Source: Archivesica marissinica (taxonomy: Eukaryota; Mollusca; Bivalvia; Venerida; Vesicomyidae). From it: DNA of 64,000 bases. The position numbers and the translations under genes are program-made. Below are positions 21,605 through 31,889 of the stretch, one piece after another (the first letter of the stretch is position 1; each line of letters starts with the position of its first letter). Below the pieces are notes generated by a model that saw only the letters and a program-made list of their open reading frames with translations, searched no databases and had not been told where the DNA came from. Where the stretch lies: assembly GCA_014843695.1 (NCBI GenBank), contig CM026403.1:2976150-3040149 (forward strand), given 5' to 3'.

Positions 21605-22740
21605 TTTCTTTAAATTAGCTTATTATTCTATGTGCTAATGTTCATGAAGATAGGATAACAGATGGTGAGAATGCCTACGAGAGAAGAAGTTTATTTCTTT
21701 TATGCGTTCCAGTGAATGATAGAGTTTTCAAACAGTGAAAGATGGCATTTTATCGGCCACTGGTTGCATATTCCTGCGCAATAAGATGTACTTTTGTGTT
21801 TTAGCTAATTTCTGACTATCATGAACAGCTAATTATATTTAGTAACATATTCTAATGAATTTGTTTTGTCTGTAGTTTTTACTTGAAAATTATACCGGAA
21901 CTATTTCTTGTTAACAGAAGTGGTTGTGTGGTTGTGTATTGTACAGAAATGAGGCCCCCGACAGGGGCAGTTAAAATGAAAATTGGAAATCATAAAAGAA
22001 CAATAAGATTTGTGTTTATTACCGGTAGTATAATGCTAATGCAACTCATGGAAATACACATGTCAGTGATCACTCAACGAAATAAAACCCTATCTTACAC
22101 TACTAACACAAATATCCTCTATACCCTCTATACCACAGCATGACACTACAGAGGAAGGGTACTTACAATGTTTTCCTGAAATATCTCATTTCATTTTTAT
22201 AACTTCTATATTGCTCATCACTCATTTTATCTAGTGCAGCTACTGTTAACTTTTAAATTGAAAATTAAATTATATTTTCATTATTCTATTACTTTCCATC
22301 TGCATGAAACATAAACACATTATAATGTGCATTCACATTTTTGTGATTTTCTCAATAACATTAGTAACACTATGTAGAAATCTCTCAGGCGTATGCTCCT
22401 GGTATTGTATGAGCGTTATAATAGATGTAATGACAAATGCGTTATTATCATGAAAATTAGAAATAAATAAAACCAACTAATAAGCTAAGCAATAATTTGT
22501 AGAATGATATCACAAATCCAAGGTACACCTTCCACAGGCTGATCTATATCTCTACTATTTTACTATTTCTTCAATTAAATGACTCGTTATTATCTCCAAT
22601 CTGTTATTGCCTTTGACCTTTTTGGGACAAATTTGGTAATTTCATAAATTAATTTACACACCTCTCATTGACAATTTCAATTACAATTCCATAAACTATG
22701 TGTGAAATAGGTTTACAATAGAACAAACTGCTGCCAGAAG
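21605..22740. other. Unique stretch hosting a candidate exon
   Basis: AT-rich and free of SINEs and arrays. An 86-codon plus-strand frame (21883-22143) has no recognisable motif. The only signal of interest is the minus-strand candidate exon at 22167-22242. Confidence 0.5.
22167..22242 (-). CDS. Candidate internal exon, product unknown
   Basis: On minus, 76 bases lie between an acceptor-like GTTAACAG and a strong GTAAGT donor. One frame is open and reads AALDKMSDEQYR then SYKNEMRYFRKTL, lysine- and glutamate-rich and protein-like. It starts after one base of a split codon and ends in phase 2. The pyrimidine tract before the acceptor is weak. It is on the same strand as the TRAF4-like exon but does not look like TRAF4. 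It could be chance. Confidence 0.3.
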
Positions 22741-23146
22741 GACAATACTATAACTATATGAGGTCAACAATGTTATATAACTACATATGTTAACACTACT
22801 ATCTAACTACTAGAGGTTAAAAGTGCTATATAGCTACTATAGGTTAACAATACTATTTAACTACTAGAGGTTAACAATGCTATTTAACTACTAGAGGTTA
22901 ACAATGCTATGTAACTACTAGAGGTTAACAATGCTATTTAACTACTAGAGGTTAACAATGCTATTTAACTACTAGAGGTTAACAATGCTATTTAACTACT
23001 ATAGGTTAACAATGCTATTTAACTACTAGAGGTTAACAATGCTATGTAACTACTAGAGGTTAACAATGCTATGTAACTACTAGAGGTTAACAATACTATG
23101 TAACTACTAGAGGTTAACAATGCTATGTAACTACTAGAGGTTAACA
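22741..23146. repeat. 27-bp minisatellite, about 15 copies
   Basis: Unit with TAACTACTAGAGGTTAACAA, containing the palindrome GTTAAC. It runs directly into a SINE B piece at its right end. Confidence 0.95.
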
Positions 23147-23390
23147 ATTGGACTGGGAATCCATGGATCGCAGTACAAATTAGATCCCCCGTCTGATCTT
23201 AATAATATTAACAGTCTTTCAGATGGGACAATAAGCCAAGGCCTTATGTATCGGTGGTGTACACCGGGCATGTATAGAACTGGAATTGGAGCGTCTTCTG
23301 TATCTTCTTGCACTATCCTCCCAAACAATAAACTGTCTAATATAATCTGTATGATGAATTAACCAAGGGGTGTCGCGATAAATTAACAAA
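23147..23390 (+). mobile_element. SINE family B, 5'-truncated and decayed
   Basis: Begins within the head (GGACTGGGAATCCATGGATC) exactly where the 27-bp array ends, and keeps the body (AACAGTCTTTCAGATGGGAC) and part of the hairpin tail (GTCGCGATAAATTAAC). Confidence 0.85.
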
Positions 23391-23972
23391 TCCAAAATTT
23401 CAAAAATGATATATAATATAACTAATAAACTAGTTGTTGTACAGATAAACAGTTGCTACGCTTTCATTAAAAAAAATTATTATGCCAAATTTTAGGTTTT
23501 CACAATTTGACAAATTGTGATTGAAATTAAGATTTGATAAAATCTGTAATAATTTGATTTAGTTTCCTGTACACCTATTCAGGAACATTAATATGATATA
23601 CCACTTTACATCATAGGTCTTCACAAATACATTGTACACCCTCATACAATGCATCAAACACTCAATACAAACTTGAAAGTGCTTTAAAAGGGAAAAATGT
23701 GACATTGAGGTTAACAACTAAACAAGATGATACAACTGTGACATAATATTGTACTGTGACATCTAATCTACCCTCCATTCTATTGTTGACAGCCATGAAT
23801 TAACGTGGTTGTGGTCAACAGCATTTCCTTCGTTTTGTAAGAGAAATATATAATTATAGTAGATTACTTCATACAAAGTTTGGGAATAAATGTAATTTAC
23901 AACAGTCATGAAGAAGTTGATATTTTTTAACATTTATTTATTGTGGAGCAACAACTTTTGGATAACGCCTCA
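23391..23972. other. Unique AT-rich stretch
   Basis: No recognised repeat or exon. Confidence 0.5.
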
Positions 23973-24252
23973 AAAAGTTGTGATAGCGCAGTGGTAGTGT
24001 GTTCGCTTCAGGTGCGAAAGGCCCAGAGTTTGAGTCCTGCTGGAGCTGTTACGATTATGCCTCCCTCCCTCTCTCCTTCTCTCTCTCCTTACTCCCTCCT
24101 CCCCTCCATCACTCACTCCTCCCCTCCCTCCCTTCCTATATCCCTCTCTCTCTCGTGGCGATGGATTCCATCTGGAATGAGGTCTCGAGAGTGATTAATA
24201 TAAGTTGTAAGAAATTGTTTCGCAATCAAGCTAAAATAAATTTGTATAAACT
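23973..24252 (+). mobile_element. SINE family A with expanded CT tract
   Basis: The head (GATAGCGCAGTGGTAGTGTG; GAGTTTGAGTCC) and tail (CAAGCTAAAATAAATTTG) are intact. Between them the usual GGCAAGGCATTTAA segment is replaced by about 90 bp of CT-rich simple sequence, apparently an expansion of the family's natural CTCTCTCT motif. Two frames across it are artefacts. Confidence 0.88.
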
Positions 24253-24390
24253 GCATAGCATGGAACCTTGGGTATTGTCACATCCAAAACAGTTGATATT
24301 ATTATGGTGGACAGATGATCAAAGAAGTTGAAAGCTGTACCTGGCTATATATATATATATGGTCTACAACCGTACTGAGAAATTTATATA

Positions 24391-24588
24391 CAGTCTACAT
24401 CCATTATGTCGAATTCCGTCTGACCGAACAAAATACTTCCGACATAACCGAAGTTTGACTTAGCGAAATTCGATATAAACAGATCCAGTGATATGTAAAA
24501 TGGTAGTATCTGAAACGGGACTTTGATCCGACTTCTAGATAACCGGAGAATCCGACATAACCGACTTTGGCATAATGGATGTAGACTG
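24391..24588 (+). mobile_element. TA-flanked MITE, founder of the adjacent array
   Basis: TA at 24389-24390 then the left terminus CAGTCTACATCCATTATGTC; the inverted right terminus GCATAATGGATGTAGACTG ends at 24588. Inside are GACATAACCGAAGTTTGAC and ATCCGACATAACCGACTTTG. TA-CAGT ends fit a Tc1/mariner, pogo-like MITE. The outer right TA (25509-25510) now lies after 40 more copies of the right terminus. Confidence 0.82.
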
Positions 24589-25508
24589 TTTGACAAAATG
24601 GATGTACACTGTTTGACATAACGGATGTAGACTGTTTGACATAATGGATGTAGACTGTTTGACAAAATGGATGTAGACTGTTTGACATAACGGATGTAGA
24701 CTGTTTGACATAACGGATGTAGACTGTTTGACATAACGGATGTAGACTGTTTGACATAACGGATGTAGACTGTTTGACATAATGGATGTACACTGTTTGA
24801 CATAACAGATGTAGACTGTTTGCCATAACGGATGTAGACTGTTTGACATAACGGATGTAGACTGTTTGACAAAATGGATGTAGACTGTTTGACATAACGG
24901 ATGTAGACTGTTTGACATAACGGATGTAGACTGTTTGACATAACGGATGTAGACTGTTTGACATAACAGATGTAGACTGTTTGACATAACGGATGTAGAC
25001 TGTTTGAAAAAATGGATGTAGACTGTTTGACATAATGAATGTAGACTGTTTGACATAACGGATGTAGACTGTTTGACGTAGCGGATGTAGACTGTTTGAC
25101 GTAACGGATGCAGACTGTTTGACGTAACGGATGTAAACTGTTTGACATAACGGATGAGGACTGTTTGACATAACGGATATAGACTGTTTAACATAACGGA
25201 TGTAGACTGTTTGACGTAATGGATGTAGACTGTTTGACGTAACGGATGCAGACTGTTTGACATAACGGATGTAGACTGTTTAACATAACGGATGTAGACT
25301 GTTTGACGTAATGGATGTAGACTGTTTGACGTAACGGATGCAGACTGTTTGACATAACGGATGTAGACTGTTTGACATAACGGATGAGGACTGTTTGACA
25401 TAACGGATGAGGACTGTTTGACATAACGGATGTAGACTGTTTGACATAACGGATGTAGACTGTTTGACATAACGGATGTAGACTGTTTGACATAACGGAT
25501 GTAGACTG
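24589..25508. repeat. 23-bp minisatellite made of the MITE terminal repeat
   Basis: The unit is TTTGACATAACGGATGTAGA plus CTG, that is, the MITE terminus plus TTT. 920 bp is exactly 40 units of 23 bp, and the last unit ends at CTG followed by TATATA, the expected element boundary. Substitutions (aaaatg, gtaacg, gaggac) distinguish copies. Minus-strand frames of up to 311 codons are artefacts of the array. Confidence 0.95.
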
Positions 25509-25510
25509 TA

Positions 25511-25982
25511 TATACAAACTGACATAGCCTGCTTCTACTTCTACCATTTACTAGCCATATATCTTCAACAGATTGAATATTATTGCTATATCAGTCTGTT
25601 GTGATGAAGAGTAAACCACACACATTTACAGGGCAATAACCAGTATTCAACTCTCTAACCTCCCTCTGCAACCAACTGACAAGTTTCTCACATATAACCA
25701 ATGTACTGGCAGCCCTGGAGATAGCAGTGAACGGCAAGTTCTAATAATGGCATGTTATGAGTCCACTGGACGATATACATCCATGCAGTGATGACAGTCA
25801 CAAAGTTAGAGAGTGACTTAAGTAATTATCAGATATTGATTAACAAGAATTTGTGAAACAATGAAAACATTTCTTACAAAAACATCTTTCGAATAAAAAC
25901 ACAATTCTTGTAACACTATTATGCTGTTTATATTCTGATATTGTTTTGAAAAGTTTTAATTTGTAGTTTTAGTTGCATTACA
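25511..25982. other. Unique stretch
   Basis: No SINE, MITE or array recognised. Confidence 0.5.
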
Positions 25983-26562
25983 TTAAAGCAGCATTACATC
26001 GTAATAAAGGATGTTTTGGGTAAAATATAAATACTAGTGTGTGTGTGTTTACAAAAATCGAAATAGTCTCTCAGAAACGATAAAATTCCAATAAATTTAA
26101 ACCATCGTATACGCGAATTTGTTTATCAACAAACGAAATGTAAACACGCACAGTACGCATGCGTGAAACAACAGAGGATGTAGAAAACAACGTATATATT
26201 TTGAACATGAAAACTATCTATCTATCTTCCTCTAATGTCGAACCCCTCGCGGGGATGTAGAAATGTCCCTAAAGACTTAGCTAACAGAGGTATGAATCAA
26301 CATATCAAGTAATTTAATTAAAAAAGACAACGTGGGACAAGTGCGGTGGATGTGTTCCAGTTGTAAACAAGTGCGTGACCGATCGACTCGGAAAGTCCTA
26401 CTTTCGGTTTCGAGTTTGTTTTATCGCAAAAAAACACTGTTTACCAAATGAACATAAAGCATACAAAGTATAATGTTAGAATGTGTAGCAGCATTGCTAC
26501 CCATATGTAAAAATTGAATTTTTCAAATATCTTTTATTTCATACGATGTAATGCTGCTTTAA
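25983..26562. mobile_element. MITE family K (TTAA-flanked), 580 bp
   Basis: TTAAAGCAGCATTACATCGT at the left mirrors ACGATGTAATGCTGCTTTAA at the right: about 20 bp of perfect inverted termini including TTAA. The inside is more CpG-rich than the flanks (ACGCATGCGTG; CCCCTCGCGGGG). Only one copy here. The TTAA target suggests piggyBac or Kolobok relatives. Confidence 0.78.
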
Positions 26563-28042
26563 TTAATTAAACAGATACATTTTAAATTAACATTATTATA
26601 AATACTATATAATAGCATCCTATAATTGTCATAGCAACTGAAAAAGATGACAAACTCATGAAAGCTATATATAGTTATAACATTATTTCAATACCAGTTT
26701 GTCTGTCCGTCTTCATCAGGTATATAATATTATCCACTACAAAAATGGTGATTATTATTTTTTAAATCTAAAAGAGAATTATAATTGTACTTACAAATTC
26801 ACTTTTTCCAGAAGTTTTACGCTGGCTTTGATAAGTTCATTCCTTGATAACACAGGCATTGTTTCCATCGGAGTTTTAATTTTTTAAGTAAAAGTTTATT
26901 CACATAGCATTTAAGATATTAAATATTTCCTACACTTGATGTTGTAATTGTCTTAACACTTTGTATCCAATATCGGTAAGATTGATCAAGTTCAATAAAC
27001 TGGCATTAAATGTATCACACTTTTATTCAATAAATAATTTGACATTTTTTTGATCATGCGTCTGCCTGTATCCAAACCTCGAGTCCATATATGAATAAAA
27101 ATCTCTATACTTTGATCAAAATATCACAAAATTAATCAGCTGACTGGCTGTCCGCAAGTCACACTTAGTGTCTTTAAACTTCACAATGTAAAGAGGTTTA
27201 CACAATGGTGTCAATCCATTTGAATCCTGCTGTAAAGTGCAACAAACAACAGGATAAAAGTAAGTGAAAAATTACACCTATTACTGAATACACACAAAGC
27301 TAGTACGCCTCAAATTGGTAATTACTCAAACAATGTCCAGAGTATAACTGTTGGTAAAAGAAATAACTACAGTGATATTTATCCATAAGATGAGAAATTG
27401 TTCCCTCCCAATCCCAACAGTCTCTGATGCAGTAAACATGTGATAAAGTTTCATAAAGACCATGTATGGATATGTTTTACATGACAATGGGTGGCCGGCA
27501 GCTGTGAGAGTTGCCCCACCGTGTGGCGGGCGTCGATTTCGAGAGAGAAAAAGTCAACAAAAGGCACTATGATCCAATACATGTGAATGTGTTTAAATCC
27601 CTTAAACTTTAAGCAAATACCAGAAATATGATACAATGTCCTCCATAAACACGCATTGTTAAGCACTTGTGATTTCTTGCAAATATTTTCACCCCTTATT
27701 TAAATCTGTTAGCTGGTCTAACAGCTGGAGACAAAATGCAACCAAATTTTAAGTACTTGAAATTGACAAGAAACCCCTCTGAGCAAGTAGTAGGGGTCAC
27801 AGTAGGGGGTAATGCTGGACAACTAAACAGATGGACATACCCAGAGGGAGTCACACTTCAAGGTGTTCTGTCCAATAAAAACTGATTTATATTAGTTAAA
27901 TGATAAAAATCTTGAACAGAAATAATTGTGATCATTCTGCAGCAGAGTCTTTATAATAAGTAAATCAATTATGAATGACAATTACAGTGATAACAGCAAT
28001 ACATTCATAATACATCCTCAAATATATTACACTCTTATCAAT
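26563..28042. other. Low-repeat stretch
   Basis: Holds one weak candidate exon (26795-26868, minus). Around 27490-27545 is a locally GC-richer patch (GGTGGCCGGCAGCTGTGAG) in AT-rich surroundings, which could be a noncoding exon or regulatory DNA, but nothing confirms it. Confidence 0.45.
26795..26868 (-). CDS. Weak candidate first coding exon
   Basis: On minus an ATG opens 24 codons (METMPVLSRNELIK then ASVKLLEKVN) that end in TT at a GTAAGT donor, phase 2. The frame is open only a few codons upstream and no acceptor AG is near, so it would have to be a first exon. Unrecognised product; a run of this length can occur by chance. Confidence 0.22.
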
Positions 28043-28052
28043 AATTGTGATT

Positions 28053-28318
28053 TTACCTCCGTGGTCGAGTGGTTATGGTCACTGATTGTATACCACTGTA
28101 ACCTATCATCTCTGATGGTCACGGGTTCGAGCCCCGCTCAGACCGTGTCTCATTTATATGAAAAAGTTGGCAGTTTCTTACGGAGGTTGGTGCACCAAGT
28201 ACTGGTTAACCGCTGGAGCCTGCCCAGGAAAGGTGTTGTTAGGTAAACTGCCCGTCGCTCAAATGGGAAACCAGTAGCGACGTTAAATAAACTTAAATAA
28301 AATTAAAAAAATTTAAAA
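28053..28318 (+). mobile_element. SINE family C, full length
   Basis: tRNA-like head with CTCCGTGGTCGAGTGGTTAT and a perfect B box GGGTTCGAGCCCC. The body has GGTGCACCAAGTACTGGTTA. It ends in the same hairpin tail as family B (CGTCGCTCAAATGGGAAACC, then AGTAGCGACGTTAAATAAAC). Flanks AATTGTGATT (28043-28052) and AATTGTGGTT (28319-28328) are a probable duplication with one mismatch. Confidence 0.9.
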
Positions 28319-28349
28319 AATTGTGGTTCACGTAATAATTAGAACTTGT

Positions 28350-29574
28350 TTAACACATAGAGATTTAAGTTAATATACTATTATATCTCCATACAAACGA
28401 CAGCCATTTAGCTATCATGCAGTGGATAAGTAGTCACCATATCTATCCCACCTCCATAGATATTACTGGGACCACAGGGATTCGGCACGTTTGGGGGTAC
28501 TAGTATATATATTTAAGTACAGGGATTCTACTCTGTGGGATGCCAGAGTTCGCATCGATCAGTAAAATGGCCATATCTGAAACAATTTTGTACAAAGCTG
28601 TCCAAATATAACGCCTATCCCGAGTCTTTATATTGTTCTTCAAATAAAACACAACTTTAAGCTGCATGCATGTATACTTTGCAAACAATTGCCACATACA
28701 TTGGCCATAGCAGGTCACATTTCCATACTAGGACACGGGTTCTGTCAGCAACAAAAAAAAATCTTCGACGGGAGAGTTTTAACTGTGAATAACATTATCA
28801 ATAAAATGTGTTTCCACTAACCTGTATGTTTATTCGGCAAAAATGTACGTCAAAAAGAGATTTCGTAGCATTTTCAATTTGTTTTGAAAAATTCTAAAGC
28901 GGCGCAATTCGCGTTGAAACGAGCGTTCTGATTGGATTATGATTGTTCTTCATATATAAAAAAACATCTTGTTACATTCTAATAATCCAATCAGAACGCT
29001 CGTTTCAACGCTGGTTTCAATGCGAATTGCGCCGCTTTAGAAATTTTCAAAACAAATTGAAAATGCTACGAAATCTCTTTTTGACGTAAATTTTTGCCGA
29101 ATAAACATACAGGTTAGTGGAAACACATTTTATTGATAATGTTATTCACAGTTAAAACTCTCCCGGCGAAGATTTTTTTTTGTTGCTGACAGAACCCGTG
29201 TCCTAGTATGGAAATGTGACCTGCTATGGCCAATGTATGTGGCAATTGTTTGCAAAGTATACATGCATGCAGCTTAAAGTTGTGTTTTATTTGAAGAACA
29301 ATATAAAGACTCGGGATAGGCGTTATATTTGGACAGCTTTGTACAAAATTGTTTCAGATATGGCCATTTTACTGATCGATGCGAAATCTGACATCCCACA
29401 GAGTAGAATCCCTGTACTTAAATATATATACTAGTACCCCCAAACGTGCCGAATCCCTGTGACTGGGACTACATGAGATTCTGGCCTTTATTATGAGCAT
29501 TGGTTTGGCTACTACATTGAGTATGCCATATTGGTAATGGCGTCAAGAGGTGCTTCTATGAAGGAAAGGGTTAA
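28350..29574 (-). mobile_element. MITE family I, split by a foldback element
   Basis: Left part 28350-28472 and right part 29462-29574 are together the inverse of 17451-17805 without its internal duplication. TTAA lies at 28350-28353 and 29571-29574. The left terminus has lost about 9 bp of CCCTTTCCT. Confidence 0.82.
28473..29461. mobile_element. 989-bp foldback transposon, hAT-like target site
   Basis: Two nearly identical inverted arms (28473-28939 and 28983-29461) surround a 43-bp spacer. Termini are CACAGGGATTCGGCACG. It is flanked by the 8-bp duplication ACTGGGAC at 28465-28472 and 29462-29469, and the empty site is visible in the paralogue at 17561-17568. An 8-bp duplication fits the hAT superfamily, though P-type elements also make 8 bp. 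Both arms carry the same 72-codon frame, of no known function. Confidence 0.88.
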
Positions 29575-29796
29575 CATATATCTTGAATAGGGTTCACATA
29601 TTTTCAGTGTTAAATATATCATGCTCCGGCCTATTGTATAACAACTAATTGATAGGGAGAAGAAATATATACGTTTTCTTTCGTTCTAATCCCTTTCAAT
29701 CTACTGCTGTTAAATTATATGTACAATATTAATTCTCTTGTATACGTTTAAAATACTGCAATAAATAATGTTTAAACTAATACATTCATAGAACAA

Positions 29797-30045
29797 TTAA
29801 CCCTTTGCACGCTAGCAGCAAATAAAGAAATCACTTTTGCAAACATCATAAAGCCAGATCAGATGGAACAGAACGTGCCATCTCATCAGGCTCTATGCTG
29901 TTTGCTATTCAGATAGTGGAGCTAAAACACTTGGCTGAATAGCAAACAACATATATCCTGATCAGTCACGGCGTTACGCTGGAGCTGATCTGGATCTATG
30001 TTGCTTACAAATGTGATTTTATTTACTCAACAGTCAAAGGGTTAA
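29797..30045 (+). mobile_element. MITE family G, full length
   Basis: 249 bp between TTAA sites; left CCCTTTGCACGCTAG, right CAGTCAAAGGGTTAA. The inside folds into several arms: TGCTGTTTGCTATTCAG against CTGAATAGCAAACAACA, and AGCCAGATCAGATGG against GAGCTGATCTGG. No coding capacity. Confidence 0.87.
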
Positions 30046-30125
30046 ATATCAATAGTTAGGTTTTTAATCTGTCATTTAAAATAGAAGAATTGACAATTAA
30101 GTTTCATTTAACTTGCTTTTGATAT

Positions 30126-30371
30126 TTAACCCTTTCAACCCCACAGGCCTCTAAATAGGCTTATGAAAAGTGTAGATCCAGATGAGCCGGCTCGTGACGA
30201 GCCGTCTCATCAGGATCTGCACTTTTTTGCCAGTAATAATTATTACTATTTTTAGATAAAATTACCCATTTTGATAAATGAACTGGTCCAAATGTAATTT
30301 TCTTATTAATTTATTGGTCTAAAAATAGCATGCACCAGTCCATGTCAGTTACTTGGGGTTGAATGGGTTAA
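30126..30371 (+). mobile_element. MITE family F, reference-quality copy
   Basis: 246 bp, TTAACCCTTTCAACCCCA to GGGGTTGAATGGGTTAA. The central palindrome arms AGATCCAGATGAGCCGGCTC and the mirrored half differ at only a few sites. It lies 80 bp from a family G copy. Confidence 0.94.
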
Positions 30372-31062
30372 TGAAGACTACAATCTTCACATCAATACAT
30401 AAAGTAAATCATTAAAGTCCATATGATATCTGAGCAATTCCATTCACTTAATTAACATATTAGGCTTCTGCCAACATTTAATATGGTGTCAAATATGCAT
30501 GGAATTCACATTTTAAACATATTAAATACTTTAATACATTTTGATGAAATTAGAAAAACATTTAAACTTAAATACAAAGACATGCTCATAATACAAGAAT
30601 GCGAAATCAATAAATAAAAAATGATTTTTACCCTTAATCAATAGACTATAAAATTACGATCCATTAATGGTGTTTAATTTTTCAAGACCACAAACATTTT
30701 TGCTTTTCAAGAACGAACGAACGATGTAGTTTTATTTAAAGTCGCCACCGCATAAATGCATTTGGGCGACTGTCTTTTCAAGAAGTAAAATGAAAGCTTT
30801 TTAAGTAATTGTTTTATTGTAATTTGAACTATGTCTATTACCAATGTAAAGTATTTTTCAGTGAGAACGGACCACCTATTGAGAGTCCACTTCACTAGAG
30901 GTAATGGCACACAACAAGGGTCAATTTTCACACCACTTTCATTAATTCTAAATCATGTTACCAGTAGGCAGTAATTAAGTGAGAATCGCCCTTGATTGAT
31001 ACAGCTATTATAGGATCAGGACAATTGCTAAATGGACTATAACCGGAGTGGAAGAAGTTATT
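30372..31062. other. AT-rich stretch with a LINE/SINE tail
   Basis: At about 30713-30775 on minus, GTCGCCCAAATGCATTTATG then GGTGGCGACTTTAAATAAAA and a GTTC-type simple tail. This hairpin-plus-TAAATAAA design parallels the family B/C tail and also occurs at 7285-7325. The rest is unique. Confidence 0.55.
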
Positions 31063-31348
31063 GTGTTCGGATATGTTTATTTATCGTTGCCCCTGGGTAA
31101 TTTTGTTCGGATATGTTTATTTATCGTTGCCCCTTGGGTTATTTTGTTCAGATATGTTTATTTATCGTTGCCCCTGGGTTATTTTGTTTGGATATGTTTA
31201 TTTATCGTTGCCCCTTGGGTTATTTTGTTCGGATATGTTTATTTATCGTTGCCCCTGGGTTATTTTGTTCGGATATGTTTATTTATCGTTGCCCCTGGGT
31301 AATTTTGTTCGGATATGTTTATTTATCGTTGCCCCCTGAGTAATTTTG
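31063..31348. repeat. 40/41-bp minisatellite, 7 copies
   Basis: Unit with ATATGTTTATTTATCGTTGC and CCCTGGGT. TTTATTTATCGT plus TTGCCC is also the start of the inverted family B tail, and the sequence after the array (GGCGTAGTCTCCAGAAGAAT) resembles the neighbouring B body, so the array probably grew from a SINE tail. Confidence 0.93.
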
Positions 31349-31554
31349 GGCGTAGTCTCCAGAAGAATATTAGTAATTTTATTTTGGTTTTCAATGATAG
31401 ACTGCGCCTCATTAATACTCGTATGACCCCTAAGGACAGGTCAATCTGCACTAACTATGTGTCATTCATATTACTATGGAGTGAGAAGCCTGTAACACCT
31501 GCAGGAACCACAAAACTGCAGGCATCAGATAAACTCAATTATAATCACTAAGTT

Positions 31555-31860
31555 ACAGACAAACCAAGTGTTCCAACTGCATTACTGTCCTCCAAGTAGC
31601 CATTATTGCATTAGTTGAGGGTCTTACGATGGTATGCAGAAATTACACATGCAGACAAACTAAGTGTTTGGATGGCAGTAATTTCCTCAAAGTAACAACA
31701 TTGTGGCCTCTTTAATTTAGGATCATACCATGGTATGGTATGCAGGACTCACACATGCAGACAAGCCAAGTGTTCATACCATATGAGTGGCCCAAATGTT
31801 GTCTTTTAAGTTATGATCATATACCATAGTGAGGCATTGTGTCAAAATGTGAACAATATG
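31555..31860. repeat. Diverged direct repeat of about 100 bp, 3 copies
   Basis: ACAAACCAAGTGTTCC, ACAAACTAAGTGTTTG and ACAAGCCAAGTGTTCA recur at about 31558, 31654 and 31759, each followed by related sequence with CATACCATGGTATG. Confidence 0.6.
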
Positions 31861-31889
31861 ACAACAGAATCACATGGGGGTGGGAGAAT

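Noticed and set aside
24384..25547. Minus-strand frames of 254-311 codons
   Set aside because: They are the 23-bp terminal-repeat array; three overlapping frames are open at once.
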